From Nocardioides sp. Root682 (lineage in GTDB: Bacteria > Actinomycetota > Actinomycetes > Propionibacteriales > Nocardioidaceae): a DNA stretch of 64,000 nt. The notes below the pieces were generated by a model. The model worked only from the letters and a program-made list of their open reading frames with translations, was not told the origin of the DNA and made no database searches. The position numbers and the translations under genes are program-made. The stretch lies in NCBI RefSeq assembly GCF_001427795.1, contig NZ_LMHJ01000001.1, positions 2,195,664 to 2,259,663 of the forward strand, given 5' to 3'. The first letter of the stretch is position 1. Each line of letters opens with the position of its first letter. This document shows positions 52,134 through 59,768 of the stretch, piece after piece.

Positions 52134-53930
52134 GTGGCAACAGACTCAGCTGAGTGGGCCGTCGCGATCGAACGAGCCCGCGACCGCCTGCTCTCGGGTG
52201 CCGGGACGGCCCCCCAGCCGAACGGGCCGCGCGGCGAGATCCTGGCGTCGTGGCGACGCTCGTACGACGACGGCGCCAGTGCCGAGGGGATCAGTGCGCC
52301 GTACGACGCGAACCTCAACCTCGCCACGAAGCTCGTGCGAGCCGCCACCCCGGTGATCCAGCGGGTGCAGGAGGACATCATGGGCAGCCCGATCACGGTG
52401 ATCCTCGCCGACAGCCGGGGCAAGGTCCTCCTGCGCCGATCGGGCGAACGCCAGCTGGAGTCCGCCCTCGACCGGGTCCTGCTGGCACCCGGCTTCAACT
52501 ACTCGGAGAAGTACGTCGGGACCAACGGGATCGGGACCGCCCTCGAAGGGCGGACCACCTCGCTGGTGCACGGAGTCGAGCACTTCAACGAGGTGCTCCG
52601 CACGTACGCGTGCGTGGGTGTTCCGCTGCGCGACCCCAACACCCACCGCATTCTCGGCGTCCTGGACATCACCACCTGGTCGGAGCTGGCGAGCCCGGCG
52701 CTCACGGCACTGGTCCGCCAGGCCGGCAGCGTCATCGAGGAAGGCCTCCTCGAGCTCAGCGGCCACGGCGCGAAGGCACTCATGGAGGAGTACCTCCATG
52801 CGTCGCGCGGCCGCGGGTCACATGTCCTCGCCGTCAGTGCCGAAGCACTGCTCGCTGCCCCCGCCGTCACCTCGATGCTCGGCGACATGCGTCGCGACGA
52901 CCTCTGGCCCCTCGCCCAGGATGCGTTGGCGTCGGCCGAGCGGAACAGTGTTCCGATCCTGCTCTCGAACGGCACGCAGACGTCCTTGCAGATGAGGGCG
53001 GTCTCGCGCGGGGGCCAGCTCGTGGGAGCGATCATCGAGGTCGTCCCGACCGAGGCGATCCAGTCCACGGCAGCGGCGACGCCCCGCCGGGCGGCCCCGG
53101 TCGCCGGCTTCGACGGCCTCAGCCCGGCCACCATGGGAGCTGCGGTGCTGGCGAGCCGTCATGCCGATGAGCGTCAGCCCGTGTGCCTGATCGGTGAGGG
53201 CGGCGTGGGCAAACAGATGACGGCTCGGGCAGTCGCGGCCCACCACTTCCCCGCCCGCAACCTGGTGGTGGTCGATGCGGCGGAGACCCCGCTCAGCGGG
53301 ACCGAGCTCGTTGCCTCCGTGCTGGGCGACCTGCGCCACGGTTCGCCCGTCCTGGTGAAGCGCGCAGAGATGCTCGCCGACGGGGTCCTCACGGACCTGA
53401 TGTCGGCCGTCGCCGGATCCGAGGACCCGCTACCGGGCTGGCTCGCGTTCAGCCTGCGGACGACCGCTGCCGACGGCCAGGACCAGGCGTCGTCCGAGCT
53501 GAGGGCTGCGGGGGTCCCCTTCGTCGCCGTACCGCCCCTGCGCACGCGCATCCAGGACCTCGAGAAGATCGTCCCGGCGATGGTCCGTCGCCACGCAGGG
53601 CGTCGACACGTCACCGCGACGCCAGCGCTGGTCGCGCGGTTCACCCGACAGACCTGGCCGGGGAACCTGACCGAGGTCGACGCCGTCGTCAAGCAGATGG
53701 TCGCCGACGCCCGGGGCGACACCCTGGACGAGACCGACCTGCCGCCCGAACGAGGCGGGGGACTCCGGCGACACCTGACCCCGATCGAGTGGTTGACCAG
53801 GGAAGCCATCGTCGATGCCCTCCGGGCCAACGGTGGCGCCAAGGACAAGGCGGCCGAGTCACTGGGAATGTCCCGGGCGTCGATCTACCGCAAGATCAAG
53901 AGCCTGGAGATCGACGTCGACGCGGTCTGA
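52134..53930 (+). CDS. Second GAF/AAA-like/Fis-HTH regulator (AcoR/MimR paralogue)
   Basis: A 598-residue paralogue of the mimR product: GAF part (FNYSEKYVGTNGIGTALEG and GVLDITTWSELASPALTALV), an AAA-like module with intact Walker A (IGEGGVGKQMTARAVA), and a Fis HTH (AESLGMSRASIYRKIKSLEI). GAFTGA is absent here too. The GTG at 52134 with GGAG was chosen; a GTG 11 codons earlier would lie inside the operator. The best guess is sensing of a different intermediate of the same pathway. Confidence 0.85.
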   Translation: MATDSAEWAVAIERARDRLLSGAGTAPQPNGPRGEILASWRRSYDDGASAEGISAPYDANLNLATKLVRAATPVIQRVQEDIMGSPITVILADSRGKVLLRRSGERQLESALDRVLLAPGFNYSEKYVGTNGIGTALEGRTTSLVHGVEHFNEVLRTYACVGVPLRDPNTHRILGVLDITTWSELASPALTALVRQAGSVIEEGLLELSGHGAKALMEEYLHASRGRGSHVLAVSAEALLAAPAVTSMLGDMRRDDLWPLAQDALASAERNSVPILLSNGTQTSLQMRAVSRGGQLVGAIIEVVPTEAIQSTAAATPRRAAPVAGFDGLSPATMGAAVLASRHADERQPVCLIGEGGVGKQMTARAVAAHHFPARNLVVVDAAETPLSGTELVASVLGDLRHGSPVLVKRAEMLADGVLTDLMSAVAGSEDPLPGWLAFSLRTTAADGQDQASSELRAAGVPFVAVPPLRTRIQDLEKIVPAMVRRHAGRRHVTATPALVARFTRQTWPGNLTEVDAVVKQMVADARGDTLDETDLPPERGGGLRRHLTPIEWLTREAIVDALRANGGAKDKAAESLGMSRASIYRKIKSLEIDVDAV

Positions 53931-53941
53931 CCGGCGTGGGA

Positions 53942-54889
53942 TCAGCGGATGGTGACCTGGCGGTTGGCCAGGCCGTTGCGCGCCGAACGCTCCTCGGTGG
54001 TGAGGTCCGCGGTGTTGGCCAGGGCGGCGTCGAGCTTGGCCTTGAAGGTGGTCGCGGCTTCCTCGAGCGGCTCGGGGCCGGTGCCCACCGGCAGGTCCCA
54101 GACCGGGGCGAGCAGTCCGTGGGCACGGAACATCCCGACCAGGCGGGCGTCCGGGACGATCACGTCGTCACCGGAGACGTGCAGTCGGGCGAGGGCGTCG
54201 AGCAGCACGTCCTCGGGCTCGGGCATCACCCAGCGCAGGTGCTCCTTGGAGCCCATCGCGGTCCAGTAGGCGGCGGTGACCTCGGTGAGGCGCGCGGTCG
54301 GAGCGGCGGCGCCGTCGGCAGCCTCCAGCGCCTGGGCGAGCTCGGAACTGGCGTCCATGTCGGACACCCAGAACTCGAAGCCCTCGTGCACCTCGACCTT
54401 GAGGTCACCGTCCGCGACGAGGTCCTGGAGTCGCGGGGTGTCCAGGCCGGGGGCGCTGGTCAGGGGGATCATGCCGGCGCCCGGTTCGGCGGCGAGCGCG
54501 GCAACCAGGACGGCGCCGAGGTCGCGAGCCGGGTCACCGAAGGAGTGCTGGACCTGCAGGCCGAGCCACACCTCGCCGCTGTCGCGGACCAGCGCCGGGG
54601 CAGCGCCGGGGAGCAGGGAGCAGAGCTTGACCACGCGGTCGGCGTACTCACCCTGGAGAGGGAGTACGGCGGTCGCGGCCGGGACGAGCTCGCGCAGTGC
54701 CACGACGTCGCACTCCGACGGAAGGCCCTCGAACGGACGCTTGACGAACACGTCGGCACCGCCGGCGGCACCGTGGCAGGCCTTGTAGCGCTTGCCCGAG
54801 CCGCACGGGCAGGGCTGGCGCGGACCGACCTCGCCGGCGGGGGTCTCGGTCGCGGTCCCGGATGACTTGGTGCGGTTCTTCTTGGCCAT
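53942..54889 (-). CDS. DUF5926 family protein with SEC-C zinc motif
   Basis: A 315-residue protein: basic N-terminus (MAKKNRTKSS), a SEC-C zinc-binding motif PCPCGSGKRYKACHG at about 26-40, then a helical DUF5926 region (PLQGEYADRVVKLCSLLPG, HLRWVMPEPEDVLLDALARL). SEC-C motifs bind ribosome- or SecB-associated partners. Function unknown. It is the first gene upstream of the glycerophosphodiesterase on the same strand order (10-base gap to that stop). Confidence 0.85.
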   Translation of the reverse strand: MAKKNRTKSSGTATETPAGEVGPRQPCPCGSGKRYKACHGAAGGADVFVKRPFEGLPSECDVVALRELVPAATAVLPLQGEYADRVVKLCSLLPGAAPALVRDSGEVWLGLQVQHSFGDPARDLGAVLVAALAAEPGAGMIPLTSAPGLDTPRLQDLVADGDLKVEVHEGFEFWVSDMDASSELAQALEAADGAAAPTARLTEVTAAYWTAMGSKEHLRWVMPEPEDVLLDALARLHVSGDDVIVPDARLVGMFRAHGLLAPVWDLPVGTGPEPLEEAATTFKAKLDAALANTADLTTEERSARNGLANRQVTIR

Positions 54890-54899
54890 GCGCCGAAAC

Positions 54900-55715
54900 C
54901 TACTCGGCGACACCGAAGCGCGTGTCGAGGAGGTCCAGCATGAACCGCGGCTTGTCGCTGATCACGGCCTTGACCCCGAGGTCGAGGCAGAGCTGGAGGT
55001 CCTTCTCCTTGTTGACGGTCCACACGTGCACGTCGCGCCCGCTGCGCACGAGGCTGTCCTGCAGCTTCGGGTGCTGGCGCAGCATCTTGATGCCAGGACC
55101 CACGATCCAGTCCTTGCCGATGACCCGGCGCAGCATCGGCCACTGGTTCGGCTTGTCGAAGAGCTGCACGAGCTGGATGTCGGGAGCGAGGCGCTCGACG
55201 CGCTGCAGCGCGGTGAAGGAGAAGCTCATCACCCGGACCGGCGACCCCGGCTGGTCCCAGCCGAACTCGCGCAGCATCTCGACCAGCCGCTTCTCCACGA
55301 GACCGCCGAACCGGGTCGGGTGCTTGGTCTCGATCGCCATCTCGACCCGGCGGTCGTAGTCGGCCACGGTCTCGAGCAGCTTGCGGAGGGTGAGCACGCT
55401 GTGGAGTGACTCGTCGACCTCGGGAGCCTCGTCGTCGAGGTCGGCCCACGGGTTCTTCCAGGCGGCGAAGTCGAGCTCGGAGAGGTCGGCGAGGTCCATC
55501 GTCGAGACGAGGCCCTTCGTCGAGGCGGTACGACGGAGGTCGCGGTCGTGCACGCAGACGAGGTGCCCGTCGGCGGTCAGTCGGACGTCGCACTCCAGGC
55601 CGCCGGCACCCGTGTCGAGTGCCCGGAGATAGGCCGCGAGCGTGTGCTCGGCGAGCTCATGGCTGGCGCCGCGATGGGCAACCACCTGCGGCCGCAGGGG
55701 CGGGACGTCCGGCAC
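54900..55715 (-). CDS. Glycerophosphodiester phosphodiesterase
   Basis: A 271-residue TIM-barrel of PF03009: VVAHRGASHELAEHTLAAY with the catalytic His, GGLECDVRLTADGHLVCVHDRDLRRTAS with the metal Glu/Asp and second His, and VHVWTVNKEKDL. It cleaves glycerophosphodiesters from lipid turnover to glycerol-3-phosphate. No signal peptide, so it is cytosolic. GTG at 55715 gives the family's normal N-terminus; a longer in-frame start exists. Confidence 0.92.
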   Translation of the reverse strand: MPDVPPLRPQVVAHRGASHELAEHTLAAYLRALDTGAGGLECDVRLTADGHLVCVHDRDLRRTASTKGLVSTMDLADLSELDFAAWKNPWADLDDEAPEVDESLHSVLTLRKLLETVADYDRRVEMAIETKHPTRFGGLVEKRLVEMLREFGWDQPGSPVRVMSFSFTALQRVERLAPDIQLVQLFDKPNQWPMLRRVIGKDWIVGPGIKMLRQHPKLQDSLVRSGRDVHVWTVNKEKDLQLCLDLGVKAVISDKPRFMLDLLDTRFGVAE

Positions 55716-55841
55716 GCGTCGATTGTGGCAGGCCGACGAGGGGCTTGGCAGCAACACTCAGGGATCGGTCCGGGGTGACTCCGGGTACGACCGGGGTCGG
55801 TCCCCGATGTGTCGACGCTCCGCGGCAGGCACCGTGGAGGC

Positions 55842-56081
55842 ATGAGCAACTACGAGAGCTACCCCGCCCCCTCCCCCGGCACCCTGCCGCCCACCGTCGG
55901 CCGCCGGCTGACCCGTCGCTCGCACGACAAGATGGTGGCCGGTGTCTGCGGTGGCATCGCCGACCACTTCGGTGTCGACGCGACCGTCGTCCGCCTCCTC
56001 CTGGTCGCCGCGATCGTCTTCGGCTCCGGCCTCGGCATCGTCCTGTACGCCGCCGCGTGGTGGCTGATGCCGGAGGCGTAG
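55842..56081 (+). CDS. PspC domain protein
   Basis: A 79-residue membrane protein: LTRRSHDKMVAGVCGGIADHFGVDATVVRLLLVAAIVFG is the PspC signature, with a single TM pair at the end (GLGIVLYAAAWWLMPEA). PspC proteins take part in envelope stress responses. ATG start with GTGGAGG. It stands alone 14 bases before the methyltransferase gene. Confidence 0.9.
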   Translation: MSNYESYPAPSPGTLPPTVGRRLTRRSHDKMVAGVCGGIADHFGVDATVVRLLLVAAIVFGSGLGIVLYAAAWWLMPEA

Positions 56082-56095
56082 GGCAGGCTGCTCCG

Positions 56096-56863
56096 GTGCC
56101 CACCCTCGTCGCTCGCCTCCGCGCCGCCGGGTGCGTGTTCGCCGAGGAGGAGGCCGATCTCCTGACAGAGGCAGCCGGTACGCCTGCCGAGCTCGAGGAG
56201 CTGGTCGCCCGCCGCGTAGCCGGCGTCCCCCTCGAGTACGTCGTCGGCTGGGTCGCGTTCGACGGCCTGCGGGTCGCGGTCGAACCGGGTGTGTTCGTGC
56301 CGCGCCAGCGGACGTCGTACCTCGTCGAGCTGGCGGCGGAGGCCCTGACCGGCATCGACGCGGCCACGGTGCTGGACCTGTGCTGCGGCAGCGGTGCCCT
56401 CGGGCTGGCCCTCGCCCACCGGCACCCGCGGACTGCGCTGCACGCGACCGACAACGACCCGGTCGCGGTCGCCTGCGCGGCCCGCAACCTCGAGGCCGTC
56501 GGCGGGATCGCCCACCTCGGCGACCTCGACGAGCCCCTGTCCCCCGCACTTCGCGGGCGGGTCGACGTGATCCTCGCCAATGTCCCCTACGTCCCGACCG
56601 CAGCGATCGCACTGATGCCGCCGGAGTCCCGCGACCACGAACCCCTCGGGACCGTCGACGGCGGGACGGACGGTCTCGACGTGTTGCGCCGGGTCGCGGC
56701 CCTCGCCCCCACCTGGCTCCGGCCAGGAGGCAGTGTCTTCTCCGAGGTGTCCGAGGCGCAGGCCGGCGACGCGGCCACGGCCTTCAGCAACGCAGGACTC
56801 GATGCGCAGGTCCGTCACGATCCCGAGCGCGACGCCACCGTCCTCAGCGGGAAGCTCCGCTGA
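56096..56863 (+). CDS. HemK/PrmC-like putative protein N5-glutamine methyltransferase
   Basis: A 255-residue SAM methyltransferase: the N-terminal domain RVAGVPLEYVVGWVAFDGLRVAVEPGVFVPRQRT, motif I VLDLCCGSGALGLALA, ATDNDPVAV, and the catalytic loop NVPYVPTAAI. The canonical loop is NPPY; here Val replaces the first Pro, as in a paralogous actinobacterial branch. The main prmC should lie elsewhere, so this is a second HemK-like enzyme with another target. GTG start. Confidence 0.82.
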   Translation: MPTLVARLRAAGCVFAEEEADLLTEAAGTPAELEELVARRVAGVPLEYVVGWVAFDGLRVAVEPGVFVPRQRTSYLVELAAEALTGIDAATVLDLCCGSGALGLALAHRHPRTALHATDNDPVAVACAARNLEAVGGIAHLGDLDEPLSPALRGRVDVILANVPYVPTAAIALMPPESRDHEPLGTVDGGTDGLDVLRRVAALAPTWLRPGGSVFSEVSEAQAGDAATAFSNAGLDAQVRHDPERDATVLSGKLR

Positions 56864-56873
56864 CCCCAGCCGA

Positions 56874-58532
56874 CTACTGGATGGGGCTCGCGGCCCCCGA
56901 CACCTTTTCGAGCAGTGCGTTGAGCCCGTCCTCGTCCGCCTTGCGGCCGGTCACCGAGATCTCCAGGGAAGCCTTGCCGGACGCACCAGCGACCCAGCGG
57001 AAGAAGTTGTAACGGAGCCGGTTCGCGCTGTCACGGAAGGTGAAGTAGGCGGTGTCCTCGGTCTGGTTCAGGACGTCGACGCCGACCAGGTCAGGTGAAT
57101 TCACGAACGCGTCGACCTTGGCCGCGACCAACTGCGCAACGGTCTTCGTCGGACCGATCGCCTGGACGCGCAGGCTGTAACCGCCGACAGCGGGTTCACC
57201 ATCGGGCCTCCAACGCACGTGGTCCTGCTTGTTGATCTCGGGCGACTCGAGCACACCGGCATCGCTGCTGCCCTTCACCCGGAAGGCCACCCAGCCGGCC
57301 GGCGCCGCGTAGTTCCACGCGACCTCGCCGGTCCGCACCACGTGGTTCTCGTAGTCGGCGAGCGCCTCGAGAGCCGGGTAGTCGATGTCCGCGGCAGGTT
57401 CACCGGTCGGCGACTCTGCATCATCCGAAGGCGGAGTTTCGCCTTGTCCGTTGGGGGATTCAGCGGTCGGGTTGCCGTCGAGGACGCGCGTGGCGCCGTA
57501 CGCCGCACCGAAGGCGACGAGCAGCACCAGCAGGACCAGGGCGGCGAGGCGGGCAGCTCCGCCCCGCTTCTCGACACGACCATCGGGCTCTGCGCTCGCC
57601 GCTGCTCGACGACCTTCCTCGGGCGGCTCGGGCGGCTGGGCCGGCGTGTCCACCCGCGGCCACGCGGGGGTCGACACCACCGGGTGGCGTGCGACCTGCA
57701 CGGTCACCGGCGACGGCGCTGCGGCCGACCGCTCCGCCTCCCGGAGCGCCGCGACGAAGGAGGGCACGTCGGGCCAGCGGTCATCAGGGTTGGGCGCCAG
57801 CGCGCGCATCAGCACGCCGTCGTACGACGACGGGACGGCGGCGATCGCGGACGGAGGTGGCGGCAGGGTCGGTGCCATCAGGGCGCCGAAGCCGCCCTCG
57901 CGCACGAGGCGTCCGGTGAGGAGGTGGTACCCGACGGCGCCGAGGGCGTGGACGTCGGCGCGCAGGTCGAGGCCGATGCCGACGGCCTGCTCGGGTGCCA
58001 TGTACGCGGGCGTGCCGACGACCTGGGTCAGGCCGCTGGCGTGCAACATCGCCTTCGCCACACCGAGGTCGGCGACCAGCACCTTCTCGCCACCGTCGGG
58101 CGTGGAGCGCAGCAACAGGTTCTGCGGCTTGATGTCGCGGTGGATCACGCCGTGGCGGTGCAGCACGGAGACGCCGTCGCCGGCCTGGGCCAGCAGCTCC
58201 ACGACCCGGGCGTGCGGCAACGTCTCGCCGGGCTGGACGAGGTCGGCCACCGAGCCGCGGTCGGCGTACGACATGACGAAGTACGGCGTGCCGTCGACCT
58301 CGCCGATGTCGTAGACGCGCACGACGTGGTCGGAGTCGGCGCGGCGCAGGATGCGCGCTTCCTCGAGGAACCGGTCGCAGACGTCCTCGCGGTGCGCCCA
58401 GTTGTCGGCGAGTGCCTTCACCGCGACCAGGGAGTCGAGCTCGTCGTCCTGGTAGAGCCAGACGGTCGCGAAGCCGCCCGCCCCGATCCGATCGATCCGG
58501 CGGAGTCTCCCGAGACGCTCCGGCAACGACAC
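56874..58532 (-). CDS. Ser/Thr protein kinase with single TM segment
   Basis: A 552-residue membrane kinase. G-loop IGAGGFATVW (16-25), Lys39 (VAVKA), HRDIKPQN (131-138), DLG in place of DFG (155-157), and GTPAYMAPEQ. A Pro/Ser linker is followed by one TM helix (about 325-345, ALVLLVLLVAFGAAYGAT) and an extracytoplasmic ~200-residue sensor ending GAASPIQ, without PASTA repeats. Divergent from the sigma factor gene, suggesting joint signalling. Confidence 0.92.
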   Translation of the reverse strand: MSLPERLGRLRRIDRIGAGGFATVWLYQDDELDSLVAVKALADNWAHREDVCDRFLEEARILRRADSDHVVRVYDIGEVDGTPYFVMSYADRGSVADLVQPGETLPHARVVELLAQAGDGVSVLHRHGVIHRDIKPQNLLLRSTPDGGEKVLVADLGVAKAMLHASGLTQVVGTPAYMAPEQAVGIGLDLRADVHALGAVGYHLLTGRLVREGGFGALMAPTLPPPPSAIAAVPSSYDGVLMRALAPNPDDRWPDVPSFVAALREAERSAAAPSPVTVQVARHPVVSTPAWPRVDTPAQPPEPPEEGRRAAASAEPDGRVEKRGGAARLAALVLLVLLVAFGAAYGATRVLDGNPTAESPNGQGETPPSDDAESPTGEPAADIDYPALEALADYENHVVRTGEVAWNYAAPAGWVAFRVKGSSDAGVLESPEINKQDHVRWRPDGEPAVGGYSLRVQAIGPTKTVAQLVAAKVDAFVNSPDLVGVDVLNQTEDTAYFTFRDSANRLRYNFFRWVAGASGKASLEISVTGRKADEDGLNALLEKVSGAASPIQ

Positions 58533-58587
58533 GCTGCGTATTGTGCCTCACGGGCAGGCAGGGAAACGTGACGACTCGGAGGCGTGC

Positions 58588-59157
58588 GTGGTGGAGGACC
58601 AGACCGATCGGGCCGACCAGGCCGATCTCGACGAGCTGGCCCTGCGTGCCGCCGCCGGTGACCGTGCCGCGATCGAGGACCTGCTCGCCGCGATCCAGCC
58701 GCGAGTACGCCGCATCTGCGGGCGGATGCTGCTGCACCCGCAGGACGCCGAGGAGGCGACCCAGGACGCGCTGCTCCTCGTCGCGACGAAGATCCACACG
58801 TTCGGCGGGCGCAGCAGGTTCACCACGTGGCTGCATGCGGTCGCGTCCAACAGCGCCCGGTCGACGTACCGCTCACTGAAGCGGCGGGCCGCCGAGCACG
58901 CCGTCGACGAGCTCCCCGTGTACGCCGACCCGCGCACCACGAGCGTGATCGCCGGCAGTCGTCTCGACCTGCTCGACGCGCTCGAGGTCCTGGCCGCCAG
59001 CTCCCCGGACCAGGCGGAAGCGCTGGTGCTGCGCGACGTGCAGGAGCTCGACTACAACGAGATCGCGCGGTTGCTCGACACCCCGCTCGGCACGATCAAG
59101 GCCCGGATCCACCACGCCCGGCAGGCGATCCGTCCGCTGCTGCGCGTGCAGGACTAG
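58588..59157 (+). CDS. RNA polymerase sigma-70 family factor (ECF-like)
   Basis: A 189-residue two-domain sigma factor: sigma2 (IEDLLAAIQPRVRRICGRMLLHPQDAEEATQDALLLVATKIHTFGGRSRFTTWLHAVASN) and sigma4 (LVLRDVQELDYNEIARLLDTPLGTIKARIHHARQAIRPLL). GTG start at 58588 or 58591 behind GGAGG. No anti-sigma factor with a zinc motif follows; the adjacent kinase may provide control instead (inference). Confidence 0.9.
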   Translation: MVEDQTDRADQADLDELALRAAAGDRAAIEDLLAAIQPRVRRICGRMLLHPQDAEEATQDALLLVATKIHTFGGRSRFTTWLHAVASNSARSTYRSLKRRAAEHAVDELPVYADPRTTSVIAGSRLDLLDALEVLAASSPDQAEALVLRDVQELDYNEIARLLDTPLGTIKARIHHARQAIRPLLRVQD

Positions 59158-59261
59158 TGCAGAACGAGCTCGATCCGCAGACAACGGACTGCTGATGATT
59201 ACGTCGAATCACTACCATCCATCCGGGATTGTCAAGACTCCTGACGCGTCATGCTGGTGTC

Positions 59262-59768
59262 ATGACCACTGCTCCAGTCGACGAAGCCGACTCACCTGTC
59301 GGGCTCGCACTGGAGGGGACCCTTCATTCCGAGGTCCACGCACGCCTCCACGAGATCCTCGGCGACATCGACCCACAGCGTCTTGAACTGGCAGCCGACG
59401 CCCTCGTCGCGCTGTTCACCGGGTGGCACGGTGCGGCGTCCCAGCTGGCTGGCGACGAGCTCCTGGACGCCGTGCGCCACTACCGCGACGACGAATGGCT
59501 CGCCGCGTGCCCGCTGAGCCAGGTCGGCGACGGCGACCTGGCCACCCGGCTACGGGTGGTACGCCGGTTGATCCGCGACCAGGTCGACGCCTGCTTCGGC
59601 ACGTCGCCGTCCGAGCGGTTGCTGCACGCGACCTTCGTGCGGGGCTACTTCGACGCGGCCGGCCACCAGCTGGCCCACCGCGACCTGCACATGAGCCGCT
59701 CGACGTACTACCGGATGTTGCGGCGCGGCCGCGCCCGCCTGCTCGCCGTCACTGGTCCGGCGCTCTGA
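59262..59768 (+). CDS. Small HTH-like protein of unknown function
   Basis: A 168-residue soluble protein. The N-terminus is helical (VHARLHEILGDIDPQRLELAADALVALF), and the C-terminal MSRSTYYRMLRRGRARLLAV looks like a sigma4/HTH recognition helix. It may be a transcription accessory for the sigma factor 104 bases upstream. TTGTCA at 59229-59234 is a good -35. Its 3' end overlaps the convergent secreted-protein gene by 20 bases. Confidence 0.65.
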   Translation: MTTAPVDEADSPVGLALEGTLHSEVHARLHEILGDIDPQRLELAADALVALFTGWHGAASQLAGDELLDAVRHYRDDEWLAACPLSQVGDGDLATRLRVVRRLIRDQVDACFGTSPSERLLHATFVRGYFDAAGHQLAHRDLHMSRSTYYRMLRRGRARLLAVTGPAL

